Below, in pieces: positions 1 through 6,195 of a stretch of 20,425 nt of DNA. Source of the DNA: an uncultured Prevotellaceae bacterium (GTDB lineage: Bacteria > Bacteroidota > Bacteroidia > Bacteroidales > Bacteroidaceae); the NCBI GenBank assembly GCA_900315105.1, contig OMXX01000072.1, forward strand, positions 1 through 20,425, written 5' to 3'. Both the position numbers and the translations under genes were made by a program. Positions within the stretch are counted from its first letter, which is position 1. Every line of letters begins with the position of its first letter. The notes under the pieces were generated by a model. The model searched no databases. It saw only the letters and a list, made by a program, of their open reading frames with translations, and was not told where the DNA came from.

Positions 1-1
1 T

Positions 2-1582
2 AAGTCCTTCGGCATCATCGACCCGTTCATCCGCCAGCACAGTGCCAAGGGCTTTGCCATGATGGTCTATGACTATAAGTTCCCGGCACTGGCCCGCAAC
101 CTTTTCTACCAGTATTGCAAGAACCGCAAGCAGGGCACACTGCCCATGAACTGCGGCTTCCGCATCGTCAACTTCACCGACGTGGAGTACAGCAACCGTG
201 TGAACCCTATCCAACGGAAGTACATCCCCGATTTGGCCGCAGCCTCCGAGACAGCAGCCACGCTTCTGTCCTCCCTCAACAAAGGCGGTGGCGAGAAGAA
301 AGGCGGCTCAGAGGCTTTCTTCCAGAACTCAGCTGAGAACTTCCTTGCTGCCATCATCTACTTCTTCGTCAACTTCCACCCGACAGGGTACAAGAATGGC
401 AAAAAGTTGACCCGCTATGTGCTGTGGAATAAGAGAAAGCTCCGTCTCGTCATCCATAACTGGAGAGACTATAAGGCATTGGACGAGCAGGGCAATGTCG
501 TCCTCGACTTCATCGACTGCAACAGCAATAATGTCTCCACCGACAGCGACGACATGTTCGTTGACTTGAACGGTTTTACTTATCTCAACCGACACTATTA
601 CGGGCGAGTACAGCGACATGCCCCATGTGCTGAGTTTCTTAGGCCGCAGCTACAGCGAAGTATTCGACATACTGATGGACGACCCGAAAATTATGTCCCT
701 CATGGCACCGTTCCAGTCCGCCTACAAGAACAAGGCCAACGACCAGCTTGAGGGTATGGTGGGAACGCTCCGTGTCAATGCCGCCCGTCTTGTTTCCCCA
801 GAGGCTTACTGGGTGTTCACCGGCGACGACTTCGATTTAAAGATTTCCGACAGGAACAGTCCCAGCTACCTTGTCATCGCCAACGACCCGGAGAAAGAGC
901 AGGTCATAGGCTCGCTCAATGCCCTTATCCTCAACCGACTCGTCACCCGTATCAACAGCAAGGGCAACCTGCCGGTAAGCATTATCGTCGATGAGCTGCC
1001 TACGCTCTACTTCCACAAGATAGACCGACTTATCGGTACGGCACGAAGCAACAAGGTGGCTGTCACCCTTGGCTTCCAGGAACTGCCACAGTTGGAGGCC
1101 GACTACGGCAAGAACGGCATGCAGAAGATCATCACCACCTGCGGAAGGAAACCCTCGAATGGGCACAGAACGATGTCTTCGGCAAGGCCAAGCAGACAAG
1201 CAAGTCCATCACCATCAATGATTCAAAGGTCAGTACCTCCATTAGTGAGAAGATGGACAACCTCGTCCCTGCCGCCAAAATCGCCGACATGGCCACTGGC
1301 TGGCTTGCCGGACAGGCTGCCCGTGACTTCACGCCCACGGAGAAGAAATCCTTTGCAAACATCAACCTTGAGGATAGTCCGGAGTTCAAGACGACGAAGT
1401 ATTTTTGCAAAACCAATTTCGACATGGGCAAGATACGCCGTGAGGAGTCTTGTTATGTGGAATTACCGAAGATTTATGCTTTCAAGAGTCAGCGTGACAA
1501 GGAAATCATGCTCAACCGTAACTTTGCCCGAGTGAATCGCGAAATTGACGAGATGATAAAAAGCCTGCTCAACTCAGCGTAG
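2..1582 (+). pseudogene. traG: Broken conjugative-transposon ATPase TraG, 5' end outside window
   Basis: TraG is the VirD4-like coupling ATPase of Bacteroidetes conjugative transposons; it delivers the relaxosome to the mating channel in the inner membrane. The window begins inside Walker A (KSFGIIDPF, codons from base 2). Recognisable stretches include VYDYKFPALA, the NPIQRKYI segment, the Walker B-like IIVDELPTLYFHKIDRL and the C-terminal FKTTKYFCKT region. The reading frame changes twice. Near 602-606 one extra base moves it from frame 2 to frame 3 (…HYYG then EYSDMPHVL). Between 1139 and 1145 it returns to frame 2, and about ten residues expected between ITT and KETLEW are missing, consistent with a deletion of roughly 28 nt. 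The two lesions cancel in frame, but the product is split into three pieces. The stop is TAG at 1580-1582. GC is high compared with the restriction genes. Family assignment is firm; the size of the deletion is from memory of homologues. Confidence 0.88.
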
Positions 1583-1590
1583 CATTGCTT

Positions 1591-1632
1591 AATAAAAAAA
1601 ATGCCGCCCATAGTATATAATATGAGCGGCAT
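1591..1632 (-). terminator. Intrinsic terminator of the outer-membrane barrel gene
   Basis: A stem ATGCCGC (1601-1607) pairs with GCGGCAT (1626-1632). After one C/A mismatch it extends by CATA (1609-1612) with TATG (1621-1624), leaving an 8-nt loop. Read on the minus strand, the hairpin is followed by a T-rich run (the A-run at 1592-1600). It lies just beyond the stop codon of the minus-strand gene ending at 1655. It may also stop transcripts leaving traG, but no T-run follows on the plus strand. Confidence 0.75.
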
Positions 1633-1654
1633 GACATATTTCTATATAGTTTGG

Positions 1655-2269
1655 TTATAAATCGAACTTATAGCCTACAGTGAATTGGAATACGGAGTGC
1701 TTTGTCGATTCACCCTCAGCCTCTATGGCTTTAGTGACACTGAAGTTATAGCGAGCATCAAATTGGAAGTTTCGATATTCATACGAAAGCCCCATCGGAA
1801 TAGCGAAGTCTACACTCTTTACACTGGCATCTACTCCTCCTGCCTGAAGAGCTTTTTCTAAATCAACCTCAGCAGAAGCACCAGAAGCAGAGACCTTGAC
1901 CTTGCTATTGACCTTGAATCCCGGCTGAATACCAGCCTTCACAGCCAACCCTTTGGTTACGTACACATTCAGGAGAACAGGCACATTAATGTAGTCCATT
2001 TTAATGGTACCGTCCATTTCATCGCTATTGGCTTTCAATCCCTGCTGTGAGTAGAGAGCACCGAAAGAGAGGGACAATAAGTCGGTAGCTTGGTATTCAA
2101 ACTCTGCACCTCCGACAAACCCCACGCGCGGATCACTACCGTCATTGTCTGTCATCGTAGCTACGTTGAGACCCACTTTGGGTTGAATGTTAAACGAACC
2201 TTTTGCATGTTGAGCAAAGGTTCCGACTGATGCCAACAGTAGGCAAGCAATAAAGAGAATCTTCTTCAT
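1655..2269 (-). CDS. Outer-membrane beta-barrel protein, PorT/OmpA-like (204 aa)
   Basis: The protein starts with a clear signal peptide (MKKILFIACLLLASVGTFAQ) and continues as alternating short strands, for example FEYQATDLLSLSFGALYSQQG and FQFDARYNFSV, closing with FQFTVGYKFDL. This is the look of the small eight-stranded barrels of Bacteroidetes (outer membrane protein beta-barrel domain, PF13568-type). Such proteins sit in the outer membrane; most have no defined substrate. It stands alone: its own -7 box lies upstream and a terminator immediately downstream. It appears intact and unrelated to the neighbouring mobile-element remains. The start at 2269 is chosen because it gives the full signal peptide. 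The family call is confident; the specific role is unknown. Confidence 0.85.
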   Translation of the reverse strand: MKKILFIACLLLASVGTFAQHAKGSFNIQPKVGLNVATMTDNDGSDPRVGFVGGAEFEYQATDLLSLSFGALYSQQGLKANSDEMDGTIKMDYINVPVLLNVYVTKGLAVKAGIQPGFKVNSKVKVSASGASAEVDLEKALQAGGVDASVKSVDFAIPMGLSYEYRNFQFDARYNFSVTKAIEAEGESTKHSVFQFTVGYKFDL

Positions 2270-2306
2270 AAATGGATAAATATTGTTATGGTTTCATAAT
2301 TACATG

Positions 2307-2314
2307 CAAAGATA
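2307..2314 (-). promoter_or_regulatory. -7 box of the outer-membrane barrel gene
   Basis: TATCTTTG on the minus strand fits the Bacteroidetes -7 consensus TAnnTTTG and lies 37 nt upstream of the ATG at 2269. I see no good TTG -33 element at the usual distance. Confidence 0.55.
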
Positions 2315-2417
2315 CGAATATAATCAAGAATTGCCTTCTAAATCTATAATTTTTTCCCCAAGTCTATCAATTATGTTCGTAAAGTAGGGATAACCACAGA
2401 ACCTGTAGGGATATTCC

Positions 2418-2449
2418 TTCGATAAAAATAAAAATTATCATTACCTTTG
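2418..2449 (+). promoter_or_regulatory. Promoter of the secreted coiled-coil gene
   Basis: TACCTTTG (2442-2449) matches the Bacteroidetes -7 box TAnnTTTG, with a weak -33 candidate TTC at 2418-2420 (consensus TTG). The box overlaps the upstream TTG codon at 2447, so translation from that codon is unlikely and the ATG at 2474 is the better start. Confidence 0.6.
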
Positions 2450-2473
2450 TACCATACATCAACAACGTATCTT

Positions 2474-3055
2474 ATGAACAAAATCATTACGCTTATCATG
2501 TGTGTGGCTTTCTCCGCCACGATGTCGGGACAGACAGTTAAAGTAGAAGACCGTGTCAAGACACTCGAAGTAGATATCAAGAACCTGAAAGGTCAGTTAG
2601 AAACGCAGAACAGTCAGATAGCTTCAATGCAATCCCGACTTAATGAGCTTGCAGACCGGAATGCTGAGTATAAAAAACAGTTGGACATACGCCAGATTCT
2701 TTCCGTGACAGTGGATAGTGTCAAGTATGGTATCGCTTCTGCTGAAGGAAATACCAAGACTGGCGATGTCGTTGTCACGTTGATGGCGCTCAATACAGGA
2801 GAGGATGCTTACCCAAAGATTCTCCATGGCGCGTCTCTTAATGATTATGACGGCAACATATATCAATGCCCTGAGGATTCCATGTCTGTTGGCGGATTAA
2901 GCAACTATGAAGTTCTCCGTAAGAATATCAATACGAAGATAATCCTAAAGTTCACGAATGTGTCGGCTAATGCGCGTATATCAAACATCTCTTTCTATGG
3001 CGGCGGAGGAACTACGCTTTTTAGCCTCCGTGACATTAAAATAGATTGGAAATGA
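2474..3055 (+). CDS. Secreted protein with N-terminal coiled coil (193 aa)
   Basis: I do not recognise a named family. From the ATG at 2474 the protein has a signal peptide (MNKIITLIMCVAFSATMSGQ), then about 45 residues of heptad-like coiled coil (VKTLEVDIKNLKGQLETQNS and onward). A beta-rich domain of about 130 residues follows, with features such as VVVTLMALNTGEDAYPK and a glycine-rich YGGGGTT near the end. The C-terminal part has the feel of an immunoglobulin-like or TGF-beta-propeptide-like extracellular domain, but this is only impression. It is a single-gene unit with its own promoter and a strong terminator. It probably acts in the periplasm, the coiled coil serving for oligomerisation. 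An alternative longer start (TTG at 2447) is rejected because the -7 box overlaps it. Confidence 0.8.
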   Translation: MNKIITLIMCVAFSATMSGQTVKVEDRVKTLEVDIKNLKGQLETQNSQIASMQSRLNELADRNAEYKKQLDIRQILSVTVDSVKYGIASAEGNTKTGDVVVTLMALNTGEDAYPKILHGASLNDYDGNIYQCPEDSMSVGGLSNYEVLRKNINTKIILKFTNVSANARISNISFYGGGGTTLFSLRDIKIDWK

Positions 3056-3061
3056 AAAATT

Positions 3062-3105
3062 GCCGGTATAGTAAGCATAAAGTCTGATTGTACCGGCTTT
3101 TTTTT
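3062..3105 (+). terminator. Intrinsic terminator after the secreted coiled-coil gene
   Basis: GCCGGTA (3062-3068) pairs with TACCGGC (3091-3097) and is followed directly by a run of eight T (3098-3105). It begins 6 nt after the stop codon of the upstream gene. Confidence 0.88.
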
Positions 3106-3385
3106 GACTTTGCAATAAGTAGCCACTATCTAATAAACGGAATGATAATTTCCTTTATTTTCTCCTGCTTATTCATGTCAATGTCATCGGATGTACTGTA
3201 GTCGAGTACATGGTTAAAATATCTATGATCAAATTACTTGAAGAAGTCATTTTATAAAAAAGCAGCCAATGATTATTTATTAGTTGCGAAGCATGAACAG
3301 TTTCAACTTTAGACGTTTTCAAGTTGGCTCATGAATGTATTTGTCATAAAAGTGTAAGGACAATAAATTCTGCCATTAGCGACAT
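3106..3385 (-). other. Gene-poor stretch with a short coding relic
   Basis: No intact gene is visible. On the minus strand, bases 3233-3126 stay open for about 35 codons and end with EKIKEIIIPFIR then TAG. The composition is protein-like (acidic and lysine-rich, with YFNHVLDYSTSDDIDMN), so this may be the C-terminal scrap of a decayed gene. I cannot assign a family. The rest of the stretch is AT-rich with stops in every frame. Confidence 0.3.
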
Positions 3386-3877
3386 TCAACCAAATTTGCG
3401 TTGTTGTTGTTTCGCTTTTTTACAGATGTTGGCAGTAAATTTTTCCGTAATCGTTAGAGAATCTTTGCAATGAAGCCTCAATGAGTGCAGTCCTCGACGA
3501 TGCCCCGTTATTCCATAAATAAGTAATTTAAATTCTTTTTGCTGCTTGCCCATCTTTCCGAAGTCATGAAGATAGTCCTATGAGTCCAGGCCGAAGTCGT
3601 CCTTGATTCTTGGAATCAAGGCACGCTTGCCAACATCCGTGATGTGGTAGTAGGTCCGTGGGTCGTGGATCTTGCTGTATGGGATGCAAACGGCTGTCCC
3701 GCCGTCCTGTTACTTGTCGGGTAGGCAGTTGTCAGGCAGAGGGGCGGTAGCTTGTTGAAGAATCTTACTTTCAATGCTCCCACGGCGGAGGTTTACTGGC
3801 TCTTCTGCGCTATGTCGGTAGATGAACCACTGGCGGAGCTATGAGGATAGTTCCAGATAAATGCAGTAGTCAGACAT
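3386..3877 (-). pseudogene. Decayed gene of a Bacteroides mobile-DNA-associated family
   Basis: Read leftwards from ATG at 3877-3875, one frame gives recognisable protein interrupted by three stop codons. It runs MSDYCIYLELSS-stop-LRQWFIYRHSAEEPV, then RRGSIESKILQQ, a stop, then CIPYSKIHDPRTYYHITDVG, LIPRIKDDFGLDS, a stop, and DYLHDFGKMGKQQKE. Beyond that, similarity continues in mixed frames: AKIL-stop-RLRKN resembles the WNAIAKxYQRxRxxY end of the family. I recall an uncharacterised Bacteroides protein of about 150-160 residues with this outline (YLEPYLAQWF, RGSIESKTLE, IPYFR, FGxIGKxQ), often near transposon genes; its function is unknown to me. At least three nonsense codons and one frameshift make it a pseudogene. 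A matching promoter survives just upstream. Confidence 0.65.
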
Positions 3878-3900
3878 TGGTAGGTAAATTTTCAACTGCA

Positions 3901-3928
3901 CAAATGTACAACATTATCTGAAAATCAA
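3901..3928 (-). promoter_or_regulatory. Surviving promoter of the decayed gene
   Basis: On the minus strand TTG (3928-3926) is followed after 17 nt by TACATTTG (3908-3901), which fits the Bacteroidetes -33/-7 pattern. It points at the ATG at 3877, about 23 nt downstream. The gene it served is no longer readable. Confidence 0.55.
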
Positions 3929-3970
3929 AAAGAAAAGTATAATATTGTGTTTGCGATTTGACCTTAATTT

Positions 3971-4405
3971 CTAATTGTGATCATCGTGATTGTCAAATTC
4001 ATTCGGATTATTTAATACAATATGAATCCATCCGACATTGTCTGAATATACATCTGTAACGGATTTGTTAAATTTGACATGTTCCTTTATTAAATTTTCA
4101 ATACTATCGGTACCTTCTTCTTTGTAATAGTCGGCAAAACCATTAACTATCTCTACCTCAATACTTACTTCTTTTGAAGAATCGTCATAAGAACGATAGA
4201 CTTTGTATTTTACATCCCCTTCTTTTATCGTTGGCAAATCGTCTGGAGAATCCTTGTACAACCAATTTTTAAATTGTGTGTTATTTTGACAAGTGGAATA
4301 TGCATTTAAATCGGCATCTATTTTTGAGAATAGAGATCTATTTTCGCATGACGAAAACAGGAGAATACCTATTAGGCTTATAATTATCAATATTTTATGT
4401 TTCAT
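3971..4405 (-). CDS. Small lipoprotein of unknown function (144 aa)
   Basis: The N-terminus MKHKILIIISLIGILLFSSC is a lipoprotein signal peptide: a lysine-bearing n-region, a hydrophobic core and a lipobox ending at Cys20, the residue expected to be lipidated. The mature part is hydrophilic and acidic (IEVEIVNGFADYYKEE, then SIENLIKEHVKFN) and ends in an Asp/His-rich tail (NEFDNHDDHN). I recognise no family. It probably sits on the periplasmic or surface face of a membrane. It is a single gene between two decayed genes, with its own -7 box (4427-4434), and the frame is intact. It is AT-rich like the surrounding relics, so it may have arrived with the same mobile DNA. Confidence 0.75.
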   Translation of the reverse strand: MKHKILIIISLIGILLFSSCENRSLFSKIDADLNAYSTCQNNTQFKNWLYKDSPDDLPTIKEGDVKYKVYRSYDDSSKEVSIEVEIVNGFADYYKEEGTDSIENLIKEHVKFNKSVTDVYSDNVGWIHIVLNNPNEFDNHDDHN

Positions 4406-4426
4406 ATATTAGTCATTTATTTTTTG

Positions 4427-4434
4427 CAAAGATA
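4427..4434 (-). promoter_or_regulatory. -7 box of the small lipoprotein gene
   Basis: TATCTTTG on the minus strand fits TAnnTTTG and lies 21 nt upstream of the ATG at 4405. It falls between that start and the terminator hairpin at 4450-4475. No clear TTG -33 element is seen. Confidence 0.55.
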
Positions 4435-4449
4435 CAACTTTAAATTGAA

Positions 4450-4475
4450 AAAGGCTCCGATTGGAGCCTTTTTTT
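4450..4475. terminator. Bidirectional intrinsic terminator
   Basis: AAAGGCTCC (4450-4458) and GGAGCCTTT (4463-4471) form a perfect 9-bp stem around a GATT loop. The plus strand continues with T (total run 4469-4475), and the minus strand reads into TTTTTC, so either direction can terminate. It lies just past the end of the ArdA relic on the minus strand and was probably that gene's terminator. Confidence 0.8.
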
Positions 4476-4486
4476 GAGAAATCTTC

Positions 4487-4690
4487 TTAGTAATTATCTC
4501 TGAAGACGTGTCCATCGCTGAATGAGAGACCCAACGAGAACTATTCATGGGCGAACTTCTCGTAATCGATGAACGAAGCGAGAGCGCTGCGGGTGAAGCT
4601 CGGGTAATTATCCTCGGCATGCTCCCTAGCATATTCTTCCTCGCTCTTGTAATCTCCTGAGTAGTCTCCCTCACGAGAAAATTGTTGTGA
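4487..4690 (-). pseudogene. C-terminal relic of an ArdA-type antirestriction protein
   Basis: On the minus strand one frame gives FSREGDYSGDYKSEEEYARE, HAEDNYPSF and ALASFIDYEKFAHE. An in-frame TAG follows, then FSLGLSFSDGHVFRDNY and TAA at 4489-4487. An acidic helical segment leading to (F)IDYE-(K/A)-(F/L)A-x-(E/D)-(L) and a final DG-x-(V/I)FR is how I remember the end of ArdA, the DNA-mimic protein that mobile elements use to block type I restriction. The nonsense codon sits where the family usually has a hydrophobic residue after the glutamate. No N-terminal two-thirds can be followed upstream, so the gene is both truncated and interrupted. The terminator hairpin follows 12 nt later. The family call rests on a short stretch and is moderate. 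Confidence 0.45.
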
Positions 4691-4798
4691 CCCTATAAGA
4701 GTTCTGTTTTCTTCCCTATCTGAACATAGCTTCCAATAGTGACAAATGCATCAGCCCATCTTTACTTCTGTTTTAGATACACGCTTACTCTTCTATAT

Positions 4799-5239
4799 TT
4801 AGTACATCAGGCAGAGATTGTTATACATACCAAGCGATTGGATTTTTAAGCATAAACGTTAATGCGAACAACATAGACGCAGTGAATCGGTATTTTCAGA
4901 TGGGCATGATTTTGCAATGTCGAATAACTCCTTGAAGGATCCATGACGACGGTATTCTAGACGTGCATACGTGCTTTAAATCCAATAATAGTTGCAGTTG
5001 TTCATGTGACTTCATTCATTCGCAAGCATCAACGAGCCGAGAACCTCATTGTTGTCATTCCGTGCTACGAGGTAAGTCGCCTTGCTGTCATCAGAGATGC
5101 CGGCCTTAACGCCCTCACGTACTGTCTCATAATCTAACTCTGTTTCCTCTGACTCCTTGGCCATTGCCAACTGAAACTTTACCAATGTCTCTGTGTCTTC
5201 GATGTTTGCAACATCTATTTTGTATTTGTATTCCATCAT
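4799..5239 (-). pseudogene. Decayed GNAT-family N-acetyltransferase
   Basis: The first 75 codons (5239 to 5015) are intact and read like the start of a GNAT acetyltransferase: DTETLVKFQLAMAKESEETE, YETVREGVKAGISDDSKATY, LVARNDNNEVLGSLML. A TGA at 5014-5012 interrupts where a Trp is expected (LANE-stop-SHMNNCNYYWI). A TAA follows at the Gln expected after YYWI. The frame then continues with STYARLEYRRHGSFKELFDI, the acetyl-CoA loop region, where R-R-H-G stands for R/Q-x-x-G-x-G/A. The family C-terminus GMYNNLCLMY appears in another frame and ends with TAA at 4801-4799. So nearly the full length is present as a fossil with two nonsense codons and at least one frameshift. The start lies 7 nt after the vsr stop, implying it was once co-transcribed with vsr. 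Confidence 0.75.
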
Positions 5240-5246
5240 AATTTGT

Positions 5247-5753
5247 TCACTGTTGTTTGGCTAGTGTCGGTTCTGCTGCTGCATCAAATTCGTTTTCCTC
5301 CTCTATGTGAGAGTAGCTTACAGAATGGTCTTGTAAGTAAATATGGTTGATGGTGAATGCAAGAGCCTTCAATGTTTGTTCTCTCACCTTAGGCTTCAGC
5401 TCACATTCCCATACTGTTATGCAGTGCCATCCCATCTTTGCCAATTGCCGTTGTTCTTCCTTGTCACGCTCTTTGTTACGCTTGATTTTCTTCTCCCAAA
5501 AGTCTATGTTCGTCTTAGGCAGTCGGAAGTACTTACAGCCATCATGCCCGTGCCAAAAGCAGCCGTTGACGAATACGCATGTGCGGTATTTGCGCAACAC
5601 TATATCCGGATGGCCAGGCAAGCGCGGATTATTCAGTCGGTATCGGAAACCTTGACTCCACAAGTATTTGCGCACTAGTATCTCTGGCTTCGTGTTCGCA
5701 GAGCGAATAGAAGCCATGTTCTTGTGCCGTTGCTGTGGTGTGAGCTTATCCAT
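5247..5753 (-). CDS. vsr: Very-short-patch repair endonuclease Vsr (168 aa)
   Basis: Vsr nicks DNA beside T:G mismatches that arise when 5-methylcytosine deaminates, starting repair back to C:G. All family marks are present: the N-terminal MASIRSANTKPE (13-24), YRLNNPRLPGHPDIVL with Asp50 equivalent to the catalytic Asp51 of E. coli Vsr, VFVNGCFWHGHDGC with the intercalating Phe66-Trp67 and His68, KTNIDFWEKKIKRN, and the closing VWECEL (115-120). The core has normal length; about 45 further residues at the C-terminus are variable and acidic. It is divergent from the regulator/methylase operon, the usual partnership because the methylases create the lesion Vsr repairs. The start at 5753 fits the family N-terminus. 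The nearest -7-like box is only 4 nt upstream, so its promoter is unclear. Confidence 0.95.
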   Translation of the reverse strand: MDKLTPQQRHKNMASIRSANTKPEILVRKYLWSQGFRYRLNNPRLPGHPDIVLRKYRTCVFVNGCFWHGHDGCKYFRLPKTNIDFWEKKIKRNKERDKEEQRQLAKMGWHCITVWECELKPKVREQTLKALAFTINHIYLQDHSVSYSHIEEENEFDAAAEPTLAKQQ

Positions 5754-5757
5754 AATG

Positions 5758-5765
5758 CAAAATTA
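5758..5765 (-). promoter_or_regulatory. Possible -7 box of vsr (leaderless arrangement)
   Basis: TAATTTTG on the minus strand fits TAnnTTTG but ends only 4 nt before the vsr ATG, so transcription would begin at or near the start codon. Either vsr mRNA is nearly leaderless or the real promoter lies further upstream. No convincing -33 element is seen. Confidence 0.35.
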
Positions 5766-5773
5766 CTAAAAAA

Positions 5774-5856
5774 TTGGTTTGCTTATATTCTATTGAATAT
5801 TTTTCTTCAACTTTTATGGTTGCAATCGAATAAAAAGTTGTAAATTTGCAAACCAA
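5774..5856. promoter_or_regulatory. Divergent control region with paired 9-bp inverted sites
   Basis: TTGGTTTGC (5774-5782) and its exact inverse GCAAACCAA (5848-5856) sit 65 nt apart between vsr and the regulator gene. The right site begins on the last base of the regulator's -7 box; the left site lies just upstream of the vsr -7-like box. This symmetry suggests operators for the XRE regulator, allowing it to repress both directions, as restriction-modification controller proteins do. It is an inference from position and sequence only. Confidence 0.4.
5820..5848 (+). promoter_or_regulatory. Promoter of the regulator-methylase-restriction operon
   Basis: TTG (5820-5822), an 18-nt spacer and TAAATTTG (5841-5848) match the Bacteroidetes -33/-7 pattern well. 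The regulator ATG is 25 nt downstream. No terminator is seen in the following 10.8 kb of closely spaced genes, so this may drive everything to about 16708. Confidence 0.65.
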
Positions 5857-5873
5857 ATATCAAAAGACTCAAT

Positions 5874-6194
5874 ATGACTGTCAGTGATAAAAAACAGATG
5901 TTACCAAGTTTACTTAAGTCGTTGAGGGAAGAAAAAAAGTTTCCTCAACGAGAAGTCGCATCTGCTTTGGGCATTGACACCACCACTTATTGTAAAATAG
6001 AAAAAGGGAAATATCCAGCAAACAAAGAGCAAGTAGAAAAACTAGCAGAATTGTTTCATGCCGACAGAAATGAATTAGTCAAAGTATGGCTTGCAGATAA
6101 GATCGTAAACATAGCCAATAAAGATGAGGAAGTTGCTGCCGAAGCAATAAAACTTGCAGACAGCAAATTCAATGATATGAGTAAGGAACCGTAA
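5874..6194 (+). CDS. XRE-family regulator, probable R-M controller protein (106 aa)
   Basis: Residues about 11-66 form a lambda-repressor-type helix-turn-helix: LLKSLREEKKFPQREVASAL, then GIDTTTYCKIEKGKYPANKE and VEKLAELFHADRNEL. This is the Cro/C1 pattern with the recognition helix around TTTYCKIEKG. The C-terminal 40 residues are a helical tail. Its position fits a controller protein that delays or limits restriction: first gene of the operon, 1 nt before the first methylase (stop at 6194, next ATG at 6196), with a candidate operator over its own -7 box. Some proteins with this HTH plus short tail belong to prophages or toxin-antitoxin pairs, but no such partner is present. GC is low, matching the methylases. 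Confidence 0.85.
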   Translation: MTVSDKKQMLPSLLKSLREEKKFPQREVASALGIDTTTYCKIEKGKYPANKEQVEKLAELFHADRNELVKVWLADKIVNIANKDEEVAAEAIKLADSKFNDMSKEP

Positions 6195-6195
6195 A

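Noticed and set aside
2447..2476. Upstream TTG start for the secreted coiled-coil gene
   Set aside because: It overlaps the -7 box, and the added residues would spoil the signal peptide.
4417..4674. 85-codon minus-strand frame across the terminator hairpin
   Set aside because: The product is Ser/Arg/Thr-rich without structure and ends beyond the hairpin. A neighbouring frame carries the ArdA-like protein sequence instead.
4690..4798. Short open minus-strand stretch reading RWADAFVTIGSYVQIGKK
   Set aside because: Too short, with no start and stops on both sides; no family recognised. Possibly another scrap of decayed coding DNA.
5343..5678. Two plus-strand open frames opposite vsr
   Set aside because: Both are antisense shadows of vsr, whose motifs are unmistakable.
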